Counted from the first letter of the stretch, positions 38,062 to 47,404 are shown. The stretch is 64,000 bases of DNA from Furfurilactobacillus milii (GCF_021654115.1 NZ_JAIWJF010000001.1:186001-250000); one strand, 5' to 3'. The notes: generated from the sequence alone by a model not told the origin. Program-made: numbers and translations.

Positions 38062-39373
38062 ATTAATTAATGAAAATATGTTTGATCGCTTTGAATTCCA
38101 AGGAATTTGGTCTGTTAAAAAGGAAATTAATCCAGAAAATTGGATTCCGGGAAAACTTCATTATGACTCTGGAAATATACTTCTCGAAGTTTTTGGAACG
38201 CTAAATGTTAGTGAGACATCGGCGATAGATGTACTCAACTTTGAGGATTATGAATCAGTATTTGGCTTTGCCCAAACCGGCGAAAATATTGTTTTATCCA
38301 CGGTGAGCATGATTGGCAATACAAATTCTATACCTGGATTAATCTCAGAGAGATACCAAGTATCAGATATGCTTATTACAAATGGAAATTTCAACAAGGT
38401 TACTCAGCGCCAGTATTTATCTTTTTTTAGATTTTCTTTAACCGATTTAAATGTGTGGCTGCCAAACAACATGTTGACCATCAAAAAAGAACCAAAGAGC
38501 GGTAAACAAATTTTTGAAGTCAAGAAACCTGAGCGAAAACTTTTAACTAGTTTCGCGTTTGATGGAGGCAATTTCAGTGTTAGTTTGGACGAATCTGGCA
38601 CAATTAATTACCCCCGTGAACTTCTAAAAGTTAATATAAAAAATGAAACAGGATTAATAATTGAACCTAATTCTAATGCGGTATCGATGTTGCAATCGAC
38701 CAAAATAGTTAATGAAACTGCGAAATTTTTTACTGTTTTACTTGGTGAGACTATTAGTGCTAAATATTTACAGGGCAATTTGTCAAACGGTTTGAAAGCA
38801 AATGTGTTGTTCAATCAAACTTATCCCATAAGAAGTGTAGAGAGAGAAAGTGACCTTAGAATCACGCCCAGATATAATGATGTTGAAGATGAATTACCTA
38901 ATAGTTTGACTAACTGGTTTGATATGTCTAGCGAATTAAAGTTACTGGCCGATGATTATATATTGACAGTTACGCAGGAAAGTATTATTGAAAACACTTT
39001 AATCAATTTAACGGAAGGTATTGAGTCATTTTTCCGTAATCGTGATGCTTGTTTACGAGACAAGCTAACATTTCTTTTTAAGAGAGTGCCAAATGAAATT
39101 TTAAATAGAGATGTTTTACAAAAGAGTATTGACAGTGAAGATGATTTTATTAAAAGTTTAGTCAACACAAGAGTGTATTTGACACATGGAAATGTTAGAC
39201 CAGGTATTTATAAAGATGAGAAGCTAATAATTGCAACAAGAATTTTACAATTAAGTGTTCGATACTTTCTTTTGTCAGAGATTGGATTTTCAAAGAGATC
39301 TTTACAGAGTGTTGGTGCAGACATTGCAGAGATATTTCATACACGATTTTTCAATACCGAACTTCATTTCTAA
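38054..39373 (+). CDS. ApeA-like HEPN protein, candidate phage defence
   Basis: A 439-residue protein. The N-terminal part (FQGIWSVKKEINPENWIPGK, then LHYDSGNILLEVFGTL) matches the ApeA N-terminal domain pattern. The C-terminal about 150 residues are an all-helical HEPN domain with the RNase motif R-x4-H in NTRVYLTHGN. ApeA-type proteins are single-gene abortive-infection systems; HEPN RNases cut RNA on infection. The gene is clearly more AT-rich than its neighbours and uses AGA and ATA codons often, suggesting transfer. Its ATG lies inside the end of pepI (8-nt overlap), with no separate promoter seen. Confidence 0.8.
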   Translation: MTKLINENMFDRFEFQGIWSVKKEINPENWIPGKLHYDSGNILLEVFGTLNVSETSAIDVLNFEDYESVFGFAQTGENIVLSTVSMIGNTNSIPGLISERYQVSDMLITNGNFNKVTQRQYLSFFRFSLTDLNVWLPNNMLTIKKEPKSGKQIFEVKKPERKLLTSFAFDGGNFSVSLDESGTINYPRELLKVNIKNETGLIIEPNSNAVSMLQSTKIVNETAKFFTVLLGETISAKYLQGNLSNGLKANVLFNQTYPIRSVERESDLRITPRYNDVEDELPNSLTNWFDMSSELKLLADDYILTVTQESIIENTLINLTEGIESFFRNRDACLRDKLTFLFKRVPNEILNRDVLQKSIDSEDDFIKSLVNTRVYLTHGNVRPGIYKDEKLIIATRILQLSVRYFLLSEIGFSKRSLQSVGADIAEIFHTRFFNTELHF

Positions 39374-39381
39374 TGTTTCCC

Positions 39382-39412
39382 TTGCCTTCAAGTGCACATT
39401 AAGGTCTATTGT
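39382..39412 (+). promoter_or_regulatory. MerR-type promoter with 19-bp spacer (merR)
   Basis: TTGCCT (39382-39387) and TATTGT (39407-39412) are 19 bp apart, the long spacer typical of MerR-activated promoters. The spacer contains TCAAGT and AAGG half-sites. Similar units lie at 46517 and 48775. Confidence 0.7.
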
Positions 39413-39481
39413 AAATGCATCAACGAGACTGGCCGGTTATTTAGGCCATTGTGCTACTATGATCCACAAGGAGAAAACGCA

Positions 39482-39895
39482 ATGAATATTAAAGAAGCTA
39501 GTGAAAAAACAGGCGTATCATCGGCAGCCATTCGGTATTATGAAAAAGAATCGCTGATTCCAGAAATTGACCGAACAGAGGTTGGTAATCGTGATATCGA
39601 TGATCGAATCATTCGTCGGATCACGTTTGTGACGCAAATGCGAGCTGCCGGCATGAGTATTGAAAATTTGCGACGTTACATCCAGTTATTCGATGCACAA
39701 GAAGATAATACGAAAGAGCAGAAGGCCATTCTGCAGGAACAGCTCGCCGTGATGGAAGAAAAGCGCGATGACTTGCAGTCTGCCATCGATCACCTTAATT
39801 ACAAACTCAACCATTTCTATGATCACATGGAAACGACCGAAGAAGAACTTCGTGAGCTAGAACGACAGCACGCGGAGAAAAAAGCAAATCAGTAG
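39482..39895 (+). CDS. MerR-family transcriptional regulator
   Basis: A 137-residue regulator. The N-terminal winged HTH is clear (MNIKEASEKTGVSSAAIRYY, then EKESLIP), as is the MRAAGMSIENLRRYIQL segment, followed by a coiled-coil dimerisation helix (residues about 80-130). No cysteine metal ligands are present, so this is not a metal sensor of the classic kind; aldehyde- or stress-responsive MerR proteins look like this. AAGGAG precedes the ATG at 39482. Its own promoter has the 19-bp spacer, and matching promoters precede an MFS gene and a dehydrogenase operon in the window. Confidence 0.92.
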   Translation: MNIKEASEKTGVSSAAIRYYEKESLIPEIDRTEVGNRDIDDRIIRRITFVTQMRAAGMSIENLRRYIQLFDAQEDNTKEQKAILQEQLAVMEEKRDDLQSAIDHLNYKLNHFYDHMETTEEELRELERQHAEKKANQ

Positions 39896-39900
39896 AAATG

Positions 39901-39952
39901 AAAGCTACTGGTCACAATGTCTGATGAAGACATTGTGACCAGCAGCTTTTTT
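39901..39952. terminator. Bidirectional terminator
   Basis: CTGGTCACAATGTC (39908-39921) pairs perfectly with 39929-39942, extended by AAAGCT/AGCTTT. T-runs are on both strands. It separates convergent merR and the PRD regulator. Confidence 0.92.
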
Positions 39953-39954
39953 GT

Positions 39955-42009
39955 CTATGAGAGCAGATTGGTAATTTCGGCGACTGAGCTAGCAGCTTTT
40001 ATTTGTTGAACCCAGTGATCATCTTGGATTTTTTGCATAAGCTGCGATAGCGCAGATAGATGACTGGTTTGATCCAAAGGTGCTAGACCAATGACAATTT
40101 GAATTGTCCGTTTGTCTGCGTGATTCTTATTTTCAATGGTGACTGGGTGTTGAAGTAACAGTAAGCTCATGCCAAGATCGTTGACGCCGTCGTTTGGTGT
40201 GCCATGAGCCAGCATGATGCCATTGCCTAGAACCATGTAAGGGCCGTTGACGACTGTTAACCGAATGATTCGATCAATGTAACGTTGCTCGATGAGGTGT
40301 TCAGTCAACAGTGGTTTCAAAGCTTGTTGAACAACGTTTTTCCAATTACCCATCTCATCATCAGCATAGGTAATATGGCTGTTGGGTAAAAGTTTCTGTA
40401 GGCTTGTTGGTCCTGTGACAGGAACCTTTTTTAACGGCAGTTTTGCTCTTTGATTGAGGTAACCACGTAGAGCATCCGTCAGACCATCGAAGTTCTCGAT
40501 ACGAGCGTAATTACTGATAATATCGAGCAGAGAATTTACACTGGCTTCGTTAAAATGGTTATCAGTTAAGTGGGCATTGATGAATGCTTTTTCGATTGTT
40601 TCCCAATCTTTTTTATTTGGTAGCGGTGATACGCGAACAATGGGGATATGAACGGGGACATTGAGTTCGATGGTACTGATGATAAGCTTGATGTTGGATA
40701 AATCTTGATTTTTATACTGGAAAACACTAAGAGGCTGAGAAAAATCAATGTTGGGATAATGTTGAATGAGTTGCTGCTGAAGAATGTACGAGGTACCAAT
40801 ACCACTAGAGCAGACAACTAAAACATCCACATGTTTGCCACGGCGGCTTTCAATGGCTCGCAATTCACCGCCGAAATATAGTGCAATCAGTGCGATTTCA
40901 TCATCACTAAGGTGGCCATTGATGAATTTTTCAAACGGACGAATGGCATACTTAGTGAACGAAAATAGTTCGCGAAAGCCTTCGGTGATTTGTTCAAGGT
41001 TGGGATGGTGATAGGGAATCATAAATTTTGAACGATAAAAGGTAGACAATAAGTGTGTAGATAGTGTTAATTCAAGCTTTTCAGGGGATACGTTGGCCCC
41101 AGACACGGTGTTAAAGCGATCGATAATTTCCCGGGAAATCGGAAAGATAGTTTGGATTAATCCGTCAGCACGATTGACACGATAAAACTGGCTTGTGTTG
41201 ATGATACGACCCAAAAAATATGATTCACTAAAATTATGAATGTTGTTATCGCTTAAGAACTTGATTGACCAATTAATCGACATTGAATCTACATTGGTTG
41301 TTCTTAAGGGAGAATCCGGCAATTGATTCTCTGGCTGTTTGATTCGCTCCAAAAACCATAAAATAAAGTCATCAAGTGTTGATAAGGCATCGTCACTAAA
41401 GTAATTGCCCGTAATTTTTTCCAGCTTATGAATCTCAGTGTTAATCGCAATCAAGCGTGAAGGATTAATGTCGATTTGACTGTACAGAATTGAGTCACGA
41501 TCATTAAGTGCCTCTAATACCCAGTTTCGTTGCGATATTTCAGATCCAGAAATATGTTTTCCTTTAGGCTGTTGAATAATATCTAGTCCATGGGATTCTA
41601 AACGTTCACGAACGGATTTGAGGTCGGATATTGCCGTATGTTTGGAGATTTGAAATCTGTTGGTTAAGTCTGACAGGGATAGTGACTTGTGATTGATGAG
41701 ATCCCAAGCGATAAGCTGACAACGCTGATGTTTTGTAAATTGTTCCGTCACAGGTTGAGTTTCTGAATATCGATTCAGAAGCTCTTTTTTTGTTTCTTCA
41801 GGAATGAAATAGCCGACTACAGCAAGATTCATGATGATATCAAGCTTAGAGTCGTTTAACTCTTCATTCACGCGTTTTAGAACATAGAAAGTGCCGCGAC
41901 GAGATAATCCGATCTGTGTTTTCAATTCTTCAAGAGTGGTGTAATCCTGACGTGTTAGCAAGTAATTAAGAAGATCATTGCCATGCTTGATGTTAGTAAA
42001 GTTAATCAT
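39955..42009 (-). CDS. PRD-containing PTS regulator (BglG/MtlR type)
   Basis: A 684-residue multidomain regulator: two N-terminal helix-turn-helix domains (to about residue 160), two PTS regulation domains (about 190-400), an EIIB-like domain with VVCSSGIGTS (about 405-495) and a C-terminal EIIA-like domain with LAHGTPNDG (about 540-684) whose His can be phosphorylated. It would activate the divergent PTS operon when the PTS phosphorylation state signals substrate. Inverted-repeat sites lie in the shared intergenic region. The DNA-binding N-terminus indicates a transcription activator, not an RNA antiterminator. Confidence 0.92.
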   Translation of the reverse strand: MINFTNIKHGNDLLNYLLTRQDYTTLEELKTQIGLSRRGTFYVLKRVNEELNDSKLDIIMNLAVVGYFIPEETKKELLNRYSETQPVTEQFTKHQRCQLIAWDLINHKSLSLSDLTNRFQISKHTAISDLKSVRERLESHGLDIIQQPKGKHISGSEISQRNWVLEALNDRDSILYSQIDINPSRLIAINTEIHKLEKITGNYFSDDALSTLDDFILWFLERIKQPENQLPDSPLRTTNVDSMSINWSIKFLSDNNIHNFSESYFLGRIINTSQFYRVNRADGLIQTIFPISREIIDRFNTVSGANVSPEKLELTLSTHLLSTFYRSKFMIPYHHPNLEQITEGFRELFSFTKYAIRPFEKFINGHLSDDEIALIALYFGGELRAIESRRGKHVDVLVVCSSGIGTSYILQQQLIQHYPNIDFSQPLSVFQYKNQDLSNIKLIISTIELNVPVHIPIVRVSPLPNKKDWETIEKAFINAHLTDNHFNEASVNSLLDIISNYARIENFDGLTDALRGYLNQRAKLPLKKVPVTGPTSLQKLLPNSHITYADDEMGNWKNVVQQALKPLLTEHLIEQRYIDRIIRLTVVNGPYMVLGNGIMLAHGTPNDGVNDLGMSLLLLQHPVTIENKNHADKRTIQIVIGLAPLDQTSHLSALSQLMQKIQDDHWVQQIKAASSVAEITNLLS

Positions 42010-42040
42010 GAATGATGAGCCTCCAAATTAAGCACCTTTT

Positions 42041-42101
42041 TTGACGGGGTGAATATTTTGCACTATTGGTAGTGTAAGTATTGCACTTGTTAGCGTTTTC
42101 A
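42041..42101. promoter_or_regulatory. Divergent control region with inverted repeat and cre-like site
   Basis: TTGCACT (42058-42064) and AGTGTAA (42071-42077) form an inverted repeat, likely for the PRD regulator. TGTTAGCGTTTTCA (42088-42101) matches the CcpA cre consensus TGWAANCGNTNWCA with one mismatch, suggesting catabolite control. TTGCAC recurs at 42081. Confidence 0.5.
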
Positions 42102-42145
42102 TCAATGCTAGGATTAAACCATAAATTAATAGCGGAGGTGATGGA

Positions 42146-42595
42146 ATGCTGAATGACCTTTTGAACCAGGAAACAGTCCAGTTAACGGATGCAACTGATT
42201 TGAGTTGGGAGGCAGCAATCCGACTTGCGGCACAACCTTTAGTTGCCAACGGTAGTGTGACAGAGCAATACGTTAATTCAATGATTGATGTGGTCAATAA
42301 TCAAGGCCCGTATATTAACATTGGTGACCATATTGCACTGGCACACACGCGACCTGAGAATGGATCAAATCGAATCTCGCTTGCACTGCTCAAAACGAAT
42401 CATGACATTGCACTTGTTAACCAGGATCATCCCATTACTTTATGGTTCGTTTTATCAGCGGTTGATAGTGATAGTCATTTAGAAGTCATTAAGCAATTAA
42501 TGACACTGTTAACCAACGAAGCAACAGTTAAACAGTTAATGGCTGCTTCGTCGGCTGAAGATTTGCTCACAATAATTCATAGTCGCAACGAATAA
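42146..42595 (+). CDS. PTS EIIA, ascorbate/fructose-mannitol type
   Basis: A 149-residue PTS_EIIA_2-type protein. The phosphoryl-accepting His is in ALAHTRPENG, preceded by GPYINIGDH. It passes phosphate from HPr to EIIB. GGAGGTGAT precedes the ATG. It is the first gene of the operon EIIA-EIIB-EIIC-transketolase. It closely resembles the C-terminal domain of the divergent regulator, consistent with common PTS origin. Confidence 0.9.
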   Translation: MLNDLLNQETVQLTDATDLSWEAAIRLAAQPLVANGSVTEQYVNSMIDVVNNQGPYINIGDHIALAHTRPENGSNRISLALLKTNHDIALVNQDHPITLWFVLSAVDSDSHLEVIKQLMTLLTNEATVKQLMAASSAEDLLTIIHSRNE

Positions 42596-42608
42596 CGGAG
42601 GAAATAAC

Positions 42609-42914
42609 ATGAAAATTTTAGCAGTATGTCAAAGTGGTTTAGGCAGTAGCTTTATGGTGCAAATGAACGTCCAACAAATTCTAAAGGACGAAAACGTGGA
42701 TGTTGATGCAAACGATATTACAGTCGATCACTCAGACGTTGGCAGTGCCACGGCCGATTCAGCAGACTACTTTTTCGTTGAATCAACGTTGGCTGACGCG
42801 CTAGGTAGCATTCCTAAAGATCGGATCGTTTTGCTAAAGAGTCTGATCGACAAAAAGGAAACTGCAGAACATGTCAATTATGTTTTAGATAACGAAAACA
42901 TTGCTCACGATTAA
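42609..42914 (+). CDS. PTS EIIB, ascorbate type
   Basis: A 101-residue EIIB protein. The active Cys is in AVCQSGLGSSF (C-x-S-G-x-G-S-S) close to the N-terminus, as in UlaB/SgaB proteins. It receives phosphate from EIIA and donates it to the incoming sugar. GGAGG lies upstream; the gap to EIIA is 13 nt. Confidence 0.92.
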   Translation: MKILAVCQSGLGSSFMVQMNVQQILKDENVDVDANDITVDHSDVGSATADSADYFFVESTLADALGSIPKDRIVLLKSLIDKKETAEHVNYVLDNENIAHD

Positions 42915-42933
42915 TTCGTAAAGGACAAAAAAG

Positions 42934-44310
42934 ATGAAAAGTGTATTGAACTTATTTGTCTCCATTGCGACTCAACCAGCTATTTTAGTTGCCTTGATCG
43001 CTATGTTGGGACTGCTCCTACAAAAGAAAAAGGCGACTGAGGTTGTTCAAGGAACGATTAAAACGTTTGCCGGTTTCCTTGTCTTAATCGGTGGTGCTGG
43101 GATTTTAAGTAACTCATTAACGCCGTTTGCCAAAATGTTCCAGTTTGCCTTACATGTTCAAGGCGTCGTGCCAAGTAATGAAGCGGTTGTCGCCATTGCA
43201 TTGGTTAAGTATGGTACGACGACAGCATTAATTATGTTGGTGGGGATGATTGTCAATATCCTACTAGCCCGTTTCACTCGGTTTAAGTATATTTTCTTAA
43301 CTGGTCAAGCAATGTTATACGTTTCGTGTTTGACGGCAGTTATTTTAATTAGTGCCAAACTTGGTACTGGTTGGCAGACCATTATTCTTGGTGGAATTTT
43401 CGAGGGAACATTGCTTACTGTGACACCGGCTTTGTGTCAACCATTTATGCGTCAAATCACTGGTGGCGACGAGGTTGCCATGGGTCATACGGGTAACATT
43501 GGTTACGCAACTGCTGGTTTGATGGGTAAATGGTTTGGTAATAAGAAAAACAGTACTGAAGACATCGAAATGCCTAAAGGATTGAGTTTCTTACGTGATT
43601 CAACGGTATCAATCACATTATTAATGGGAATTGTTTATATTATTTTAGCAATTGTAGCGGGACCGCATTTTGTTGAAACAAAACTCAGCGCTGGTACTAA
43701 TTACTTGGTTTATGCACTGGTTCAAGCAGGTACATTTGCCGCCGGTTTCGTCGTTGTTCTTCAAGGTGTTCGCATGATTTTGGCCGAAATTGTCCCAGCC
43801 TTTCAAGGGATCGCGACAAAACTTGTGCCTAATTCTAAACCTGCTTTGGATGTTCCAATCATCTTTCCATATGCGCCTAACGCTGTGCTAATTGGCTTTT
43901 TCACTAGTTTTATCGTCGGCACAATTAGCATGTTTATCATGATTGCTTTGAAAACAACGGTTATTATTCCCGGGGTTGTCGGTCACTTCTTCTGTGGCGC
44001 TGCGGCAGCAATTTACGGGAACGCGACGGGTGGCCGTCGTGGTGCGATTATCGGTTCGGCGGTCAACAGTTTATTGATTAGTTGGTTACCGCTTCTCATC
44101 TTGCCTGTCTTAGGTACGTTAAAACTGGCGGCTTCAACGTTTGCTGACACTGACTACCTAGTTCCTGGTATCTTACTTGGAAACCTTGGTAACTTGGGCA
44201 CGGTCGCCGTTGTGGCTGGAATACTAGGCTTCTTAGTAATTGTTGTTTTGATTAGTTTGATTTTAAATGGACGCGATAAAGCAAACTCGAAGGCAGAAGC
44301 AACAAAATAG
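42934..44310 (+). CDS. PTS EIIC, ascorbate (UlaA) type permease
   Basis: A 458-residue membrane component with about 10-11 hydrophobic segments. Features of the UlaA/SgaT family are visible: the GGAGILSNSL region near residue 50, TPALCQPFMRQITG with GHTGNIGYA near residues 165-190, and GHFFCGAAAAIYGN near residue 350. It carries and phosphorylates a sugar acid or pentose-like compound. No ula catabolic genes (lactonase, decarboxylase, epimerases) are present; instead a transketolase follows, so L-ascorbate itself is uncertain as the substrate. Confidence 0.9.
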   Translation: MKSVLNLFVSIATQPAILVALIAMLGLLLQKKKATEVVQGTIKTFAGFLVLIGGAGILSNSLTPFAKMFQFALHVQGVVPSNEAVVAIALVKYGTTTALIMLVGMIVNILLARFTRFKYIFLTGQAMLYVSCLTAVILISAKLGTGWQTIILGGIFEGTLLTVTPALCQPFMRQITGGDEVAMGHTGNIGYATAGLMGKWFGNKKNSTEDIEMPKGLSFLRDSTVSITLLMGIVYIILAIVAGPHFVETKLSAGTNYLVYALVQAGTFAAGFVVVLQGVRMILAEIVPAFQGIATKLVPNSKPALDVPIIFPYAPNAVLIGFFTSFIVGTISMFIMIALKTTVIIPGVVGHFFCGAAAAIYGNATGGRRGAIIGSAVNSLLISWLPLLILPVLGTLKLAASTFADTDYLVPGILLGNLGNLGTVAVVAGILGFLVIVVLISLILNGRDKANSKAEATK

Positions 44311-44316
44311 TGTTTT

Positions 44317-44350
44317 TGACCCGGTCAAGTTATTCTACCGGGTCATTTTT
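44317..44350 (+). terminator. Intercistronic terminator before transketolase
   Basis: TGACCCGGT (44317-44325) pairs with ACCGGGTCA (44337-44345), followed by TTTTT, between EIIC and transketolase. It would reduce read-through into the downstream gene. Confidence 0.7.
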
Positions 44351-44370
44351 GAAAGGAAGATAAAAGAGAA

Positions 44371-46356
44371 ATGACATTTACTGAAAAAGATACCGCCGCC
44401 GTTAATGCAATCCGCTTTCTGAGTGTTGACATGATTCAAAAGGCTAACAGTGGACACCCAGGGTTGCCAATCGATGCTGCACCGATGGCCTATGTTTTAT
44501 GGGAAAGATTGATGAATTTCAATCCCGAAGATCCTAAGTGGCTTAATCGTGACCGCTTTGTATTGAGTGCCGGTCATGGCTCCGCATTGCTTTACAGTTT
44601 GTTGCATCTTAATCACTTTGGCTTAACAACTGACGATTTAAAACAATTTCGTCAGTTAGGGTCGCTAACACCTGGACATCCAGAGGTAACTGAAACGGCA
44701 GGTATCGATGCGACAACCGGTCCTCTTGGACAGGGATTGGGAATGGCCGTTGGAATGGCCATGGCGGAAAAACATTTAGCAACTATGGTGAACCGACCAG
44801 GATACAATGTGTTTGACCATTACACGTATGCGCTTGTTGGTGATGGTGACTTGATGGAAGGCATCAGTCATGAAGCGATTAACATTGCTGGTGATAAGCG
44901 CCTAAATAAGTTGATTGTGCTTTATGATTCAAACGATGTGTCATTAGATGGTCCACTTTCTTTAAGTGCTAATGATGAGGTCAGCGCGCGTTTTAAAGCA
45001 GCTAAGTGGGACTATGAACGTGTTTTGGATGGTAATAATTTGGATGACATCTATGCCGCAATTAAACAGGCTCAGCAAAACGATCGGCCAACCTTAATCG
45101 AAGTCAAAACAATTATTGGTTACGGTACGCCTGAAGCGGGGACGAATAAGGTTCACGGCTCTGCACTGGGTGAAGAAAATGTTGCCAAAATGCGTGAATT
45201 TTATAACTGGTCTGCTGCTCCGTTTGAGATTAGTGATGAGATTTATGATACTTACAGTGCAGCCGTGGATGAAAAGCAACGCGGTTACAAGAATTGGCAA
45301 AGCATGTTTGCTGACTACCAAACGAAATTTCCAGATGTTGCTAAGAAATATTTGGATAATAAGCTAGATTTAGCGAATGTTTCGCTGGACTATGACACGT
45401 ATAAGACGCCAACAGCAACTCGGGTGGTTAATGCTGATTTGATGCAACAGATTGCCGCAGAGAATGACAATTTCTGGGGCGGTGCCGCTGATTTGTCCTC
45501 GTCCAATAAGACAAGTTTGAAAGCTGACGAAGCCTTTACACCATTAACGCCACAAGGGCGCAATATTTACTTTGGTGTGCGTGAGTTTGGCATGGCAGCA
45601 GCAGTTAATGGTATTACGTTACATGGCGGCACGCGTGTGTTTGGTAGTACATTCTTCGTCTTTAGTGACTATCTAAAGGCGGCCGTTCGTTTGGCTGCTA
45701 TACAGCAAATACCATCAACCTTTATCTTCACACATGATTCACTGGCCGTAGGTGAAGATGGGCCAACCCATGAACCGATTGAACAGTTAGCCGCTTTGCG
45801 AAGTATTCCAAACGTTAATGTGCTTCGCCCAGCAGATGCAAACGAAACATTGGGCGCTTGGCAGACTATTGCCCAGACGACTGATCGGCCCAGCGTACTT
45901 GTCTTGACGCGACAGGCCACACCACTGCTTGAAGGGGCAGACGCTGACAAAGTGTCAAAGGGTGCGTACGTGATTTCACCCGCTAAGAGTCAAACACCCG
46001 ATGGCATTTTAATTGCTACTGGTTCAGAAGTGGCCCTAGCGATAGAAGCACAGCAAACATTACGTGATCGCTCGTATGATGTGTCCGTTGTTTCGATGCC
46101 AAGTATGGATATTTTTAAACAACAATCGGCCGAGTATCAAGAATCCGTCTTACCTAGAGATGTTCAGTTACGTATCTCCATCGAAATGGCGTCTTCGTTT
46201 GGATGGGGTGCCTTCACGGGTACTCGCGGCGCCAACGTGAGTGTTGATCGCTTTGGGGCAAGTGGTAAAGGGCCAGAAGTTGTTGCTAAGTATGGTTTTA
46301 CGACTGACACGATTATTAAGACCTTTGAACGATTATGGAAGGCGAACGATAAATAG
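44371..46356 (+). CDS. tkt: Transketolase
   Basis: A 661-residue full-length thiamine-diphosphate enzyme that moves two-carbon units between sugar phosphates in the pentose phosphate pathway. Visible features are SGHPGLPIDAAPMAYVLW at the N-terminus, GPLGQGLGMAVGMA, the ThDP-binding GDGDLMEGISHEA motif, and the C-terminal GVREFGMAAAVNG and HDSLAVGEDGPTHEP blocks. GAAAGGAAG precedes the ATG. Its position after an ascorbate-type PTS suggests that the imported compound enters metabolism as a pentose or ketose phosphate. A terminator in front indicates separate tuning. Confidence 0.95.
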   Translation: MTFTEKDTAAVNAIRFLSVDMIQKANSGHPGLPIDAAPMAYVLWERLMNFNPEDPKWLNRDRFVLSAGHGSALLYSLLHLNHFGLTTDDLKQFRQLGSLTPGHPEVTETAGIDATTGPLGQGLGMAVGMAMAEKHLATMVNRPGYNVFDHYTYALVGDGDLMEGISHEAINIAGDKRLNKLIVLYDSNDVSLDGPLSLSANDEVSARFKAAKWDYERVLDGNNLDDIYAAIKQAQQNDRPTLIEVKTIIGYGTPEAGTNKVHGSALGEENVAKMREFYNWSAAPFEISDEIYDTYSAAVDEKQRGYKNWQSMFADYQTKFPDVAKKYLDNKLDLANVSLDYDTYKTPTATRVVNADLMQQIAAENDNFWGGAADLSSSNKTSLKADEAFTPLTPQGRNIYFGVREFGMAAAVNGITLHGGTRVFGSTFFVFSDYLKAAVRLAAIQQIPSTFIFTHDSLAVGEDGPTHEPIEQLAALRSIPNVNVLRPADANETLGAWQTIAQTTDRPSVLVLTRQATPLLEGADADKVSKGAYVISPAKSQTPDGILIATGSEVALAIEAQQTLRDRSYDVSVVSMPSMDIFKQQSAEYQESVLPRDVQLRISIEMASSFGWGAFTGTRGANVSVDRFGASGKGPEVVAKYGFTTDTIIKTFERLWKANDK

Positions 46357-46426
46357 CTGATTTTTAAACATCCCCTAGTCTATTGAGTGATTTTAAGAAT
46401 ACAGGATTGTGAAAGATTAAAAATAG

Positions 46427-46474
46427 AACTGCTAATTGATTACCTAGTGAGGGTAGCGATTAGTAGTTTTTTTA
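46427..46474 (+). terminator. Terminator after transketolase
   Basis: AACTGCTAAT (46427-46436) pairs with ATTAGTAGTT (46459-46468, one G-U), with an inner TTACC/GGTA pairing and a TTTTTT tail. Confidence 0.85.
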
Positions 46475-46516
46475 TCCATATGAATGGCGATTCGCCGAAA
46501 AAAGAAACTTTTCTTG

Positions 46517-46547
46517 TTGCATTGAAGTGCAGTTGAAGGTCTAAGCT
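46517..46547 (+). promoter_or_regulatory. MerR-type promoter with 19-bp spacer (MFS gene)
   Basis: TTGCAT (46517-46522) and TAAGCT (46542-46547) are 19 bp apart. The spacer TGAAGTGCAGTTGAAGGTC matches the merR promoter spacer closely, sharing AAGTGCA and AAGGTC. Confidence 0.7.
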
Positions 46548-46578
46548 TTCAAACATTGCATAACAACAGGAGGACAAC

Positions 46579-47404
46579 ATGGCAACGAAGAAAAGATTCG
46601 ATTGGATACTATTAGTTATTTTGATGAGTTATTTTATGATCTTGCTCGATAATTCAATTATTTTTACGGGAACTGTTAAAATTGCTCAAGATTTACAGTT
46701 AAATCAGCAAACTTTATCCTGGGTCAGTAGCGCCTATTCGTTAACGTTTGGTGGATTCCTGCTACTTGGCGGTCGGGCAGGGGATCTGTTTGGCCGGCGC
46801 CGTGTATTTCAAATTGGTCTGGTTATCTTTGGAATAGGTTCACTACTTGTTGGATTATCAGTTAATGCACCTATGATTATCGCTTCCAGAGCCTTTCAAG
46901 GAATTGGCTCGGCCATTCTTGCACCGACGACCTTGGCTATTTTGATGGATACTTATGAAGGACCTGCACGTGTACGTGCCATTGCGTATTATGGTGCTAT
47001 GGCCGGAATTGGTGCGAGTGTGAGCTTAGTTATTGGCGGTGTGTTTGCAAGCTTGCTGACATGGCGTGTTGGATTTTTCATCAACGTGCCTATCAGTATG
47101 TGGATGTACTACTTATCTGTGCGTCATTTGCAAAAGGCCGGTGGCCAATCTGGAAAGCTAGATTGGCTTGGCACATTAAGTTCTTTATTTGGAATGAGCG
47201 CATTGGTGTACAGCATTGTTGGTACTTGGGGAAAGTTATCTGCGCTCATACTGGCAATTGTGCTGCTGGCAATTTTCGTTTACCAAGAATATCGAACAAG
47301 CCAGCCGATTATGCCGTTACGGTTGTTTAAAAATCGTGAACGTATTGGTGCGTACTTAGGACGTTTCTTATATTTGGGCTCAATGCTTGGATTTTGGTTT
47401 ATTA
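46579..47404 (+). pseudogene. MFS transporter, N-terminal part (cut by IS)
   Basis: This is the first 275 codons of a DHA2-like drug transporter (LDNSIIFTGTVKIAQDL, WVSSAYSLTFGGFLLLGGRA, AGDLFGRRR). The frame is cut at 47404 by an IS element; the hybrid ORF then runs 18 codons into the IS. GGAGGA precedes the ATG. Removing the IS and one TTA copy restores an uninterrupted 444-residue protein with the fragment at 48263-48771, so no decay other than the insertion is seen. Confidence 0.9.
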
